A stretch of DNA of 64,000 bases from Tubulanus polymorphus. Lineage: Eukaryota; Nemertea; Palaeonemertea; Tubulaniformes; Tubulanidae. Both the position numbers and the translations under genes were made by a program. Each line of letters opens with the position of its first letter. The first letter of the stretch is position 1. This document shows positions 45,203-57,922 of this stretch, piece by piece. The notes under the pieces are model-generated. The model did no database searches. It was not told the DNA's origin and saw only the letters and a program-made list of their open reading frames with translations. The DNA lies in assembly GCF_964204645.1 (NCBI RefSeq), contig NC_134025.1, forward strand, positions 22,660,001-22,724,000, in the 5' to 3' direction.

Positions 45203-45729
45203 TGTTGTGGAGTTGCCTTCGGTTCTCCAACAATGTTGTGGGGGCCACGTTGCGTTCTCCCCTCGTGTTGTCGTTGTTGGTTCCGATTAATCCGATAAGT
45301 GATATCCCTCTGACTCCGGAATAATAACTCTTCTCGTGGGTCTACGTTCTTTCTTTATTTTCCCGCACAATTCTTATTCCTTCCTACAGCTCGTATTTTT
45401 AGGCTTCTCCGCCACTCTAGCATCTCTCTCCCCCTTACTGTGCTGACCCTCCCCTTTTATCTTATTTCATGTTACTCGTGACGTATACTTCTACATATGT
45501 TATACGTCACGAGTTTATTACTTGTTTACTTCCTAGCCATACCAGAGCTCAAGGCTGCCACTATAACCAGCAACCTTACGCAGATACTCACGTCACTTTC
45601 ACCTATCTTCTATTCAGTGTCTTGTGTGCGACGTAAGCATCTACGTAGGTTGTTTACTAACTTCAGCCACTGCCCTGAACTCTGGCTTCCCTCCCTCTAT
45701 GCAGACTACTAATTTATCACCCCAATACT
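45203..45729. repeat. Right long terminal (direct) repeat
   Basis: Same length as the left repeat, starting TGTTGTGGAGTTGCC and ending CACCCCAATACT. It carries the same internal palindrome with TGACGT cores. It is preceded by gcgagaggtgcagga, which is purine-rich and could be a polypurine tract. Confidence 0.75.
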
Positions 45730-46426
45730 TGCATCAAAATATTCTGAGGCTCCGTTTCCTTAGCGGCGCGACCAACCTCGATGAAAATCGGCGCAACAAA
45801 ATTTTTGGTGGAGAAGTTATAACATAACTGTTAGAGACAGCCCCGGGACACCGGGCTGAGCCGTCACGCACCGTCATCTGATGATGTAAAGCAATTCGGA
45901 AGAGGAGGCCATTGAATTTATCACTGCGAAGGTTCGCATATTATGTGTGTGAAGATATTCTCCCCCGGCGGGCTTTTACATTTTTTTGGATATATTTTTG
46001 AAATAAGAACAGCATCGGAGGCTTGGCCCTACTAAGTAAATCTAGAAGAATTATGGGTAGAATTAATGTAGTAAGCTGATTTAGAAAAAAAGATAAAAAC
46101 ATGTTCCCTCCCTTATTTTACATTTTAAAACAGGAATGGTATTCACTTGAACCTGGGGGGTCAGCGGCAGTAACTTGGCATCGGACGTACCTTGCGGTAC
46201 GACTCATCGCTGGATCTAAAGCCTTAAATCGGATTTTAACTACTGTTTAAAGGCCTTAACGAGTTAACGTTAACTTACGATTGTTTTTAATTAGAACCAA
46301 GCCGGCCAGTAGCGGCGGGAAAATCTAGGATATTCAGGATTCGAACCTAGTCAAACTTTCTAGCATCCGAACGAGTTCTATGCGCACATCCACATTCATT
46401 CACCGGCAGTGGGCTTTGTTTGCAAA
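45730..46426. other. Right flank of the element and PRPF39 upstream region
   Basis: About 700 bp without a supported gene. The last part holds the PRPF39 promoter and 5' UTR. A YY1-type motif (AAAATGGCCGC, 46424-46434) overlaps the PRPF39 start codon, a position common in housekeeping promoters. Confidence 0.5.
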
Positions 46427-49400
46427 ATGGCCGCTGATAATGGTGATCTGAGTCCTTCCATGGAAAACTTGGAAAATCCAGGTATTATTTCGTTTTCGTT
46501 GCCCATCTGTTCAGTTTATATGCAAAAATACAGTGTGAACTATACGTTCGCGTAATTTTCGGTCGCAGTTTTACTGATAGTCGTATTGAAAATCGTAAAC
46601 ATCTGGTCCATCTTGGGCCAGGATAATTTCTTTTTTCGCAGTGGATATTTTACCGTATACGGCTGAGTATTTATTTCCACTATTTTACCGCATATCGTCG
46701 CTGATTAGCTGATTTACGCCGCCCATGCGCACAGATGTGCGCAACGGAAAATTCAAGGAAAGCGTGGAGAACAGAGTTAGAGAAAATAGAGCGGATAGAA
46801 CAAGACACGAACCCGGGCCAGTAAATTACTAGCGCAGCGTCATACCACCGAGCTCGCTGAAAACCAACCGAATGTTTTACCTATCTATAGGCCTAGTACC
46901 TCACCTTACCCTAATCCTATCCCTAGAGATAAAACGGGACCCTCTGGACCCTTTTCTCACCCTCTCGACACTAACCATATCGAAAACCTAAACCTAAACC
47001 CAATATAATGATTTTATTGTTAATTTTATGAGTTGATACTATATATATAGTAATAACGTACAGTGAAATAGCGGAAGTAAATACTTTTGCCGTATACGGT
47101 TAAATATCCACTTCGTTCTTTTTTGCCCCGATTTGTAAACATCCGCTGCATATAATATTCCTAAAACGAAATGTGCCATTTTGATAAGGCCGCTCTGTTT
47201 GGTTTAGATGATGTTGCAGATTGGGCCGTCAATTACTTGGTTGTGGAAGTGGATTGAAGGATGATGATTATAATAATGAAAAATGTCTTAATTTAAAAAT
47301 ATAATTATATGGCAAATATGCCAAAAAATGCATGGAATGCCCAAAATCAAATAGCAATAAATGCAATGGGCGATAGAAATGCCATTTATTTTCTTTTGTT
47401 TTTGTGTAATGTAAACACTTCGGCAAGTTGTGGATGGCTCATCTGCGCTTAATTAACCTCTTTCATCATAACCCTAAAACAAAAGAAAGCTCTTGGATAT
47501 TTTGCCAATGCAGTATTAGTTCAGCACATGTGGCTTTCCCGACATCTGTGTACATAGCATAATTATTTAATTAGGTTTAGAGTTTGGATTAGGTTTCTAG
47601 TGCTATATGTAGTTAAAAATAGTCTTAATTGATACCTGGGTTTAAATACCATTTTTACGTTCCTTTTTTGACAGCGGACGCATTGCTTACCTCATCTGCA
47701 ATGGGAGAAATTGATTACGCGAAACTGACCGTACCTATCCTACGGAAGGAATGCGACAAACAAGGACTAAATTCGTCGGGACGCAAATTGGAATTAATCT
47801 CCAGATTAGAGGAACATCACAGGGATATAATGAACGAATCATCCAATAGTGGTAAGAAACTTGTTAACGACAACAATAATTTCTCTATGTCGTATGAAGT
47901 AATGAGTTGATGTGCAGTGTTCCCCCACAAGGGGTTTTAGAGGGGCGGCCACCGCTTTCATTTTTACATCCACCCCTTTGTCAAAATCAGTCACCCCTGA
48001 TAGAATATCTGTTGTCCCTACTAGAGTGGATGTCAATATTCAATCAATGCTGATAATTGCTTTGAAACATATTGAGTATGAATCGAAAGCCCTGCCACTT
48101 TCCCAGCCACAATGTCATAAACTTACAGATGTAGTTTTTGCATTTGGCAATTTCAAACTGTTAATTTGTATTGACAATTTTTCGAAAAATAGGCTTTCTT
48201 AAACAGAACTTATAATCAGCAATTTATTCTTTTATGATTATTTTTTAGCAACTCCAGAAATGTTGACCGCAGCTGCCGAAGTCTCCGATGAAGCTATGGA
48301 TGGAGTTCAAGAACAGGTTCGTTAAAAAATTCCTCGTTCTTTCTATTAATTATGCAGTAAACGTGATACATGTTTAAAAGAAGAATTACCCAGTTTTGAA
48401 AAACATATTTTATAGTTATTTTCGACTCGCTCGCAGGGGAGTCTGGATTTTGTTGTCAACTGACCTCTATATTCTGCCACCATAATAATGTACGCTGCCA
48501 TCGCGTCACAAATCGATGAATGTAACTATGTCGCATTTCTCTTGAAAGTTTCGTCACCGATACATACGATTTTCGAGTAATTAAGGCTTTTGGGGCCGTC
48601 CGTAAAGTATGTACGCATTTTTGGTAGGTCGGGTTCTAAATCGACCACTTCCCCCTCTCTATGTACATACACTGGATCCTCGTTACAACTTACTTCACGG
48701 GATCAGAAAATATATTCGTTATAACCTATAGTTAGTTATATCTGGTAAGAAACTTATTAAATTTTCGTACTTGGGATGAAACTCTATATTTGTTATATCT
48801 GATGAATCGTATCCGAGTTTGTTGTTACGAGGTTCTCCACTGTAATATTTAACACTGCGCGTACAGCGGAAAGGAATACTATGGCCATTTTGAGTGCGCT
48901 TACTTTATGGACGTCCCCCTTAGCAAACTTGGTAAAAATAGTGAAGTAATGATCATGATATACAGCATATACTTATGCCTCTTTCAGGAAGCACAACCTG
49001 TCGAACCAGTCGCGCCTGTCGAGAATAACGCTGTTGAAGCTGTGTCAATGACGGTACCGCCTCCCCCACCACCAGAACCCGAGGTTGGAGAACCAGCGAC
49101 TGAACAACCGGCGACTGTCGAACCTGTTATCGCGGCTAGTTTGGAAACTCAAGTCACTGAAATGCAACAAGGTGAAGAAACTCCGCAGCAACCAGAACCG
49201 CCAAAAGAAGTTCCGATCGATCAGACTGCTTCGGGCGAAGCAGCGTTTAGTGAAGCAGCTTATAGTGCTGAGAGTGTTCCTACAGAGCAGGCAATGGCAG
49301 TGCAAGAAACGAAACCAGTGGAGGTAGATTAGATTGTGTTTTTATACTCGATCATAAAAAAGGAAAAATAACTTATTTCTCACTATCAACTCGGCCAGCC

Positions 49401-52400
49401 TAATGTACTCGCGCTGTTATTGTTGTAGGTCATATCTGCACCACCGGTAATTGAAAGAAAAGTCCCGCCTCGTTCACCGGAATTAGAAAAATACTGGAAA
49501 GCTGTCAACAACAATTCATCAGATTTTACTGGCTGGACATACTTGCTTCAATACGTGGAACAAGAGGTAAAAATGACTGATTCTGTTGATGAAACCAGTT
49601 TCTACATGGGTAGTTATAGTTTCTCATCAATGCTATCCGGTTGGCGTAATATCAAGCAAGCCTGGGCATGTTCATTGTTTGCAGTTCTGGTATAATAGAT
49701 AGATATAGCTTAAAAACTCCAGTTAATATCGTTGGTTCCCCTGAAATTACCCATACCCATTTTAGAATTTAGCATTCTTTTAATTTTACTGCTACATTTG
49801 CTGAAAAATCAATCACCTTTTCTTTCGAGACGAGAATTAAGACGAATTCTTATCTTATATTCAGAATATTATGGAACACGCTTGCGAAGCATTCGACGCG
49901 TTCTTCAATCGTTATCCGTACTGCTACGGTTACTGGAAAAAATACGCCGATCTACATCGCAAAAACAACAAAAGCATCCAGCTCGCGCAAGAGGTAAGAA
50001 AAACTTCGCCGGCGTCGACGTGTGACGAAATTACGATTATCAGCCGTTCGAACTTGAGCGTTGTTTTTCCTTTTCACGTTCGGATTTTTTCAGTTTCTTT
50101 GTGGCTTCCGTTGTTCGTGCGCACTTTTTCGCGGCGGGAAATCCCCGAAAAAGAGACGCACGCGCGAAACGAAACAAAAAAAAAGAGATAGCGAGGTCAT
50201 TTTCGAGCGGGACGAAGAAACACTGCATCAAACATTGTGCTGTTGTTCTTCGAAATCGTCGATTGCGATCTCTCTCCGAGTCGTTAACTGCTAACTTTTT
50301 TCTTTCAACCAGGATCTAGGAATCGCTACAGCCTTTTGGCGGGAGACAAAAGAGAACAACGTCATTATATCCCACCACTCCTCCATTTTAAAAAATCGAT
50401 TTCTCATTTTCTATGATATACTATACATATATATTAGAACCGTATTATATATTCGAGTCTTTTACGATTTATGTACTTGCAATTTCTGTTATGCGTGTGT
50501 GTGTGTGTAAGAAAAAAAATATTCAAAAAATATCAATAAATCAAAAACAGAAAAGCTGCCAGTGAAAGACTTCCCGATTCGAGAACCAATAGATGTGTGG
50601 GTATGTAAACTTTGAATATGCAGCGCATAATTATTAAAGGTCGACACACCAATGTACGAAACGAGCTATTTGAATCAGCGGTTAATCGGCGAACGTTAAT
50701 CGGTTATTATTTCAGACATACGAACGAGGCGTGACGAGTAACCCGCTGAGCGTCGACCTGTGGATTCACTACATCAACTTCGCGGCAACTCATTTGAAAT
50801 TCGGAACCGAAGAGGAAAAAGAGGAAACACTACGAGCGTAAGTACTCATCGTATATATCATCATTCCTGGCCGGCGCGTGCATCCTTTTCTAAACTAGCG
50901 TTTGAACCCGTCGACACCTGCCTTCACCTCTAGAAGATCAGGGGCCGGTTCCATAGTTAGGGCTTAGACTTTTAGATTAGATAGCTTTAGTTTTCTGAAA
51001 AATCGTAACATAACATATAAAAATCATTCATCATAATGAGATCGTTCTAACTTAGTTCTATAGCCAATCTAACAACTTAAGACCAGTTTTAAGATTTAAG
51101 ACTACTTTTGGTCTTTAGTCTTGACTATGGAACCGGCCCCAGGGGCTAATGGCGTAGTCATGGCATGAGTGCATAAATGTTAGAGCGACTACCTTCTATG
51201 ACCAATCAAACAATTTAGGATTTACTTTTGGAATTGGCTCATGACTCTGCAGCTGGGCCCAGAACTATCATGGTGATGTTGCCTACCTTGGGCTGGTTGT
51301 ATAAATTGGTTTTCAGATACGGTTAACTCAATTGACTTAGAATAACAGTTAAGGTTACTCTTGTGGCCTTAAGTTGACCAATCTATATAACTGCTCTAGC
51401 TACTCCCTTGCAAGATATATATATCATTGCTATTGTCAATCAAAATTATTGATTGATTTCATCGGTAAAACAGGTATCAGGTAGGTAGACGGGTAATCTA
51501 ATCAGTTCTGCACTTAAAGTGGCAATGCTGGGCTCCAACATCCCTATATAAGCACAAAAACCGCTAGTGTTCGCTCGACACACTATTTACTTCAGATATC
51601 ACAAAATATCTCACTCTGTGGGGTCATTAATTTGTCCATGGATTAATTTAAGTTCAACCAGAAATTCAAACCACACATTGCAGAAATTTGTTTAACCCAG
51701 AATTGTAGTAAAAATTTTAAAAGAAATTTAGGGAATACCTTATTTGAAAATTAAATTAGGGAGCAATTTCTTGTGATATCATGAGTAAATAGTAATTTTG
51801 AACATCGCTGTCTTACTAACTCATGCAATCGGAGAAGACTTTCTACAATCCATCAGTTGCAGGTTTTGCGGTTGCCAGGAATGCGAACCAAGTGGGGAAA
51901 ATAAGCTTCAAGCTTTTGCTTTAGTTATAAATGGCAGTTAGAGCTGTGTGTTGCTTGGTGACGGTTAAAATTTGCTTCTTAGCCTTTAAGAGGATAATTG
52001 AGAAATCTTTGTTTTTGAAATGAATCGAAATATCAAAGCCTTTTTATTGGTGTAAACAGAGGAGGAAAATTGGCTTCACGCTTTCGCTTTAGCCGCTATT
52101 AATGGGAGTACAGGGCTGTTTCGACTGGTGATTGAAGAGATTAACATAATTGAAATGTTTATATGACAATCTCAAATTTATTGAGATGATAGTGGAGGGT
52201 ACCAGCTGTACTTGAGTGTTACAGTTGATCTTTTCGGTTCTTGCCGTTTTGTCCTCGTTCGTTTCGAAAACAGATATTTAATGTTTGTGACACAACTATT
52301 GAACAGGTTGTACAGTCGAGCTGTGAGGTCGTGTGGTATGGAATTTCGTTCCGACAAATTGTGGGATCAGTACATCAACTGGGAAAAGGATTTGAAGAAA

Positions 52401-55400
52401 TATATGCACGTCTACAAATTGTACGAATGCCTTCTGCAAATTCCGACGCTGTCGTACAGCCATCACTTTGAAAGGTAAAATAACGATATCGCTGGAACAT
52501 TAGAAAATCAATGGGAAAGTGGTTTATTTCATTCAGTTTCGTTGAGTCCAATGCTGGCGTTTGCGTTTCAGTTTTAAAACATTCGTCCAGGAACGCAGCC
52601 CGAAGGAACTGTTGTCGTTGGACGAGTTCCTAGTTCTACGCGAAGAGGTCGTCAAAGAGCAACAGGCCAAACAAGAAGACGCTCTTCCTGGTACCGGTGA
52701 AGATGAAGGACCACCGGGAATGGAAGTTCCCCCTGGCGAAGAGGCTCCACCCGGTGAAGGAGTGCAGCTTAGTCCGAAGGTATGATATGTAATGTAGAAA
52801 ATTGCCGCTTGTTTTATTCTACTGGTATCTTACTGGTAACTTGCTATTAGTTTTGAATGAATAGAAATTTGTGAGTATAGAGTATATGTATTTGTATCGG
52901 GCTTGTTCAGAAGTGCTCTCCAAAAATGTTTTACACACTGAAAGCCTCCATAAGTTTATAAGTAAATCTCGCGGTCTTTTTGTGTAGATGGATGCGAAGG
53001 AATCTAAAGCTATTCAAGAGAAAATTGTCGAAAAACAACAAGCCGTACATATACGCAACGAAGAAGAAGTGAGCAAACGGTGGTCCTTCGAGGAAGGGGT
53101 AAGTGAATTCATTCCTTTTAATTCTCTGTTGATCATTCAAATCATGTACCTAGTATTGTAGATAGTATTTTCGAATATCTGTTGAATAATGCTTACGCTT
53201 ATGCTTAGCAGTTATCTGTTCTTTTGCTTGTAATATAGAAATTTATCTGAAAAAGCACTGATAATGATGAAAATTACAATTTGAATATCAAATCAGATAC
53301 AAAGCGGATCACTCCTAATTCTGATATTGACCTGTCTAGACCAACAAAATCTGATGTTTTTATAAACCTGTCTATTGATATATTTTCACATTCAGATACG
53401 GCGACCATATTTCCACGTCAAGCCGCTCGAACGCGCTCAACTGAAAAACTGGAAAGAATACCTCGATTTCGAGATCGAAAACGGAACCTACGAACGGACG
53501 ATTGTCTTATTCGAACGATGTATGATAGCTTGTGCTTTGTACGAAGAATTCTGGCTGAAGGTAAGTCTCGCGATTATCGATATTTTCACAGCATGACCGC
53601 ATTCTTCAAGTATTCGAATTTGAATTTTCCGAAAGGCGCCACGTGTTTTTTTTTTCGAATTAAGAGACGAACGATCATTTTATTTTCAGTACGCCAAATA
53701 CTTGGAATCTAACAACAAACTGAACGAAGCCGAAGCGATTTATCGACGTGCTTGTATTACGCATTTACCGAAAAAACCAAGCATCCACATCGCCTGGTCG
53801 GCGTTCGCTGAAAAACAAGGTAATCCGCGATTATAGTAGTAGAATACGCACACCCTGACATGGAAAATAGATTATATAAGAAATGAAAATGAAAGATACG
53901 TTTTCAACATTTCTGATTCTCTGCAGGCTCTCTTTCAAAGTATATTTTTTCATACCTCATAATTGCCCTCCTACTCAGCAATTTATTCTGTTGTATCCTG
54001 TTGTATATACCAGTTATAGTCATTCACATCCGACAATGGTCTCTTAGAGAGAGTCCAAAATGTTGTGTCTTTTATTTCTAATTCATGAGTAAAAAACTTA
54101 ATTTGTGTAGTGGGTTTTAAACTTAGCTGTTAATTGTTATTTAATCAATTGAATCGTTGCTGTTCAATAGGTTAATTTGTAAATTTGTTACATCATTTAG
54201 AAAATTCCCAACGCGCCATCGAAATTCTGGAGAACCTCGAGATACTTCTGCCCGGCTTAGCTCAGTTGATCATGAGGAGAGTCGGCCTGTACCGGCGACT
54301 CGGAAATTTCGAAATGGTCGAGAAAATATTCAACGAAAACATCGAGAAAGCGTCTTCGGTGACCTTGTCGTCGTTTTTCGCGAAGAAATACGCGCGATTT
54401 TTATTCACAGTAAGTTTTGCGATTTCGATGCCCGGTTCATGCTCCTGGACACAATTTCAACGCCTTAGCTTCTTACAAAACATCTTCATTGGATTAAATT
54501 AAACTTGATTAGATCAACTAGATTAAAGTTTCAGGTTGTTATTGCTAAAAGGAATATAATTCTACAGTTCCAAGCTTTGCGATGATTTAAGTCAATTGCA
54601 TGCATAGTTTCTAGTAGGTCAATTAAACCTTCCTAGTGACCAGGAACTTGAAATTTTATGAATATTTTACCTAAAATGGTCCAGAAAAAGCCCTTCTCAA
54701 GATTCCCAAAGATTAAGACCATTTAAGAACAATTAAGCAATTTCAAGGATTCAGAAATGCTTGTTATCATTAACAACCTTTATACGGTGGTAAGTATGAC
54801 ATATAGTGCCGCTTGTTTTAATTCTGACCCCCCTTTTTAAAAAATCCTAGTGACCCCTTGGCGACTTGCGGGCAAATTTACAAAACATGATGCTATGAAC
54901 TCTTGATTTGATAATTTCCCACTTTTAGATGATGAAAAAGAAAGCCCAAGCTATGGAAGTTTTGTTAGCGGCTGTTCAAAAAGACAAACTAAACCACAAC
55001 CTGCATTTACTGCTACTCGACATCGAATACCACAGTGAAGATCGCACTGACCACGCGATGATGGAAATATTCGATATGGTCTTACAAAACGAGGAGTTCC
55101 CGCTCGAATTCCGGCTTCAGTTTTCGCGGCGGAAATTGGAATACCTCGAAGACTTCGGATCCGACGTGAACGCGTGAGTACATCTCGAATTTAGAAATCA
55201 TTGGATTTTCTTTTACGATCAATAATCAGAACTTTTTCGAATCATCGTTATTTTACAGGTTGTTGCGCACTTATGACGAACATCAGAAAATCGTCAAGGA
55301 TTACAAATTGGAAGAGAAGAAAAAACTCACGGAGCAAGGGGAAAAACATGGGTAAGAAGATGACTAAGAGGGACTTAGTTTTAGAAAGGGTTGGGGCTTC

Positions 55401-56194
55401 TCCACTTATTGGAAATATATCTTGCAGTTTTCTACAAGCACAGCAAATGTTACCTTAACTCCCGGTTAACGAGAGTACACAAGCTTTATAAACTAGTGAT
55501 TCTAAATCTTGATCTTATGTTCTGTAATGTATGAATGAATATATTTCAGTGCCATTGATCAGTTAGGAGGTGTTGCGAAGAAAGCGAGATACGATGAAAC
55601 TCAACAGCAACAACAGCAACAGCAGTATAACTACGGTTGGGAAGGTTATTCTGTAAGTATCACAACTTCTCTTCGAAAACTGATCAAGTAAAAATTACGT
55701 AGTATTTTTGAAACATGTGGAAAATCTACACAACTACCGGTACATGGGGCTAGAAAAAGTCTGTATTACCTATATCCAGTGTGAAATAATTAATATCCTT
55801 TATGGATGAAATTCTAGGTTTGTAATAAGCAAAAAATCATTATGTCTGAGGTCGTTAAGAGAGATTCTACTATATATGTATGTGGTCCTAATCTCAATGC
55901 ATTCGGGTCATTGCTTTCGATCATAAGTTCTCGTGGGAAGGTTGAATATTGAAAATGCCTTGATTGTGAAACATTTCTCTGATTCAAAAGTTTTCAAGTT
56001 ATGAGAAAACTTCATTGTCTTCACTGTCTTTATTTTAGATGTATTTCTTACCGACTGTATTATAGTACTCAGGATTACTAGGAGAATTATCTTTTGTTGA
56101 TATATATCTAACCGGGATGATCTTTTTGTTTCAGGGCTATAACAACAACTATAACAACTACTACAACTCACAGTACTATCAGCAATCTACTTAA
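46427..56194 (+). CDS. PRPF39: PRPF39, U1 snRNP HAT-repeat splicing factor with N-terminal SAP motif (838 aa)
   Basis: Seventeen exons: 46427-46481, 47675-47851, 48249-48316, 48988-49323, 49429-49566, 49865-49993, 50716-50837, 52307-52474, 52572-52779, 52988-53098, 53396-53560, 53690-53819, 54201-54409, 54929-55173, 55259-55351, 55550-55652, 56135-56194 (2517 nt, frame kept). Residues 33-66 form a SAP motif ([29 protein letters not shown]). Residues 101-212 are Pro/Glu/Gln-rich. From residue 213 on are HAT repeats typical of PRPF39: [76 protein letters not shown] and [13 protein letters not shown]. The tail is Gln- then Asn/Tyr-rich. The protein dimerises and joins U1 snRNP to 5' splice sites. 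AATAAA at 57280-57285. Confidence 0.93.
48592..48919. mobile_element. MITE (GGGGCCGTCC ends) interrupted by a second element
   Basis: Left end GGGGCCGTCCGTAAAGTATG then TACGCA; right end TGCGCTTACTTTATGGACGT then CCCC is inverted. It lies in PRPF39 intron 3. The unit is interrupted at 48668-48844 by a different inverted-repeat element. Its ends are like those of 3108-3272. Confidence 0.7.
48668..48844. mobile_element. pogo/Tigger-like MITE nested in the element at 48592-48919
   Basis: Ends are TACACTGGATCCTCGTTACA and TTGTTACGAGGTTCTCCACT followed by GTA, inverted and bounded by TA, as expected for a Tc1/mariner-pogo TA target duplication. Only 177 bp, no transposase. Confidence 0.7.
50941..51140. 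repeat. Hairpin element, GGGGCCGGTTCCATAG ends
   Basis: GGGGCCGGTTCCATAGTTAG at the left and the inverted CTATGGAACCGGCCCC at the right, about 200 bp apart, in PRPF39 intron 7. Inner sequence repeats forms of ttaagac / gtctta, so the whole unit folds on itself. Confidence 0.75.
51292..51395. repeat. Small hairpin element
   Basis: gctggttgtataaattggt and the inverted accaatctatataactgc bound about 100 bp in PRPF39 intron 7. The two hairpins of this intron are unrelated at their ends. Confidence 0.5.
51890..52145 (+). repeat. Diverged direct repeat pair in PRPF39 intron 7
   Basis: ggggaaaataagcttcaagc then ttttgctttagttataaatgg (near 51893-51945) and gaggaaaattggcttcacgc then tttcgctttagccgctattaatgg (near 52060-52115) are aligned copies in the same orientation, both followed by an agagctgtgt / acagggctgtt-type segment. 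They look like an old local duplication. Confidence 0.5.
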
Positions 56195-57922
56195 AATGAC
56201 AAGATCAAGAAAGCGATGCGACCTTCTAAGTGGATCGGTTAAAAAAACTAATAATATCAGATGCTGTGGACTATTATGGATCAAAAACTTTTTACCGCGG
56301 TTCATAGGAATAAATGGCAAACTTCATTCGTATGGACTCGACTCTCTCTCCTGAGCATGGATTTGGAATATACAGATCGTAATAAGCGTTTGTTTTCTGC
56401 GGCGCGTTGTTTATAATATAATGTTACTTAAGTGTGTATTTATGTAATCCGCATATGTCTAGATAGCTTGACCATTCCAGTAAGTCCATAGCTAACTCAT
56501 AAAGAATAGAAAAAAATCAAAAAATGGTTGTGGGACTTTGTTGAAAATCTAAGTAGTAGCCGATTCATGTTTAAAAAAATTGATAGAAGTTCATTATGTC
56601 CATTTGTTCAATATTGAATATTGGATAAATACATTTTGGTTTTTGGTTGAGGCTTCATCTCTGTGTGCAGGGTGTTCTTTCTCGATATGCTTAGGAAGTC
56701 TAGAATTTGTCCAAGGCAAAAATATGTTGAGTCTAATGATTTTGACAATATATATGCGAAGAAGTCGCGAGTCTGAAAGTGTCCCAAGATTTAACACTTG
56801 CGTTTTAAAGCCTATGCCGTTATAATTCATTCCATTTGTGAACCTTCAGTGTCGCTAAGTGTAGCAAAACACTACATTTTGAAGAAAGGTCATAAAAAGT
56901 GGCACGTTGTCTCTAAAGTAGGCAGTCAGGCTATGAATCTTTGTATTTAAAATCGTTGTTACATATACCAACAGATCGATCGCGTCTACCAAGATTTCTC
57001 AGTGCAGCATCTGTCATTTATACGGTAAATACTGTACCGGTAATTAAAAATCTAAAATGGAATACATGTCGCACATGTACCGATTCCGGGTCTCTGTAAA
57101 TTCATCAGAACCATCCATTTGTATATCCTTAGTGTATTATATTTTTCATTTAATGAGCACATGATTCACGTAGAAATATATTGTGCACTCCGTATTATTG
57201 ACATTTTAAGTGTTTACAGGAAAATGCGATGAGAAAAACTGTTTAGGTCATAAAAATTAGTGTAAATAACGCTGCTGGGAATAAATGAACATTTTCTTAT
57301 TCAAAAAGTCATCACTTTTAGTAGTTGTTTTACTTGTTTGGTGGTTGATATGAATTCCAAGTTTATTGCCTTTTAGCACATTTTGGGGCTATTGCATTTC
57401 GTTTTTAAGATGCTTTGATGGATTGTCATGATATTCAATGTATCTACCCTCTACATATTTGGAGCAAAAAACTAGCTAAACTAAAGGGTGGCTGTTGTTC
57501 ATTGAAATCACTATACAAGATGCTTCTTTCAAACTTGATACCTAGAGCCCAACATCATGAAAAGTTGGGCCATTCTGACATACGCCATGCCTGCAACTAA
57601 TCCTTTGATTGAAAATGCATCTATTCAATTTCATCTATTTCTCTGTGGGCTTCTGTTTTGTGATCTCCAGCCCTTCCATGGTACTACTGGGGCAAGCGGC
57701 ACGAGTATTTCATTAAGCTGATTCCTGGAGACGCCTCCATCTTTGAACGGCAACTTCGTCCCTAGCGATCGTTCTTAACGACAATAGATTTTGATAGAGG
57801 TGTAAATTTATTCATTGAAAAATTTCCCTTTTAGGGAATACAGACTTGAGAATCTTTGTAGACAACGAGGTATTTGAAGGCAGAAACCTTGCCCAGCGTT
57901 GCAATCGATCTAACGCTGGTAC
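55598..57922. repeat. Left copy of a 2.3-kb near-identical duplication
   Basis: This segment covers the end of PRPF39 exon 16, intron 16, exon 17, the 3' UTR and the first 111 bp of the DMAC2 terminal exon. It matches 61676-64000 at a constant offset of 6078 with no net insertion or deletion. About six single-base differences are visible by eye. Confidence 0.95.
57807..57812 (-). other. DMAC2 polyadenylation signal overlapping its stop codon
   Basis: On the minus strand the end of the DMAC2 frame reads TGAATAAATTTAC: the A of the TGA stop is the first base of AATAAA. The 3' UTR should therefore be only about 15-30 nt long. Confidence 0.55.

Larger units (their letters stand above)
41749..45729. 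mobile_element. Retroelement-like unit with 527-bp direct terminal repeats, no intact gag-pol
   Basis: Two direct repeats, 41749-42275 and 45203-45729, flank a 2.9-kb interior. Both begin TGTTGTGG and have equal length; I see only two mismatches between them, both within the first 20 bases. This is the structure of an LTR element of recent insertion. The interior has no open frame over 80 codons and no visible reverse transcriptase, protease or integrase motif, so it would be non-autonomous (LARD/TRIM-like). A possible 4-bp target duplication is CTTG (41745-41748 and after ...CCAATA at the right end), but the LTR end (CA versus AATA) is ambiguous. The interior is very poor in G on the plus strand up to about 44500. 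Confidence 0.65.

Noticed and set aside
49045-50319. Several overlapping frames of 60-106 codons around PRPF39 exons
   Set aside because: They are other-frame shadows of the compositionally biased PRPF39 exon 4 and of intron sequence.
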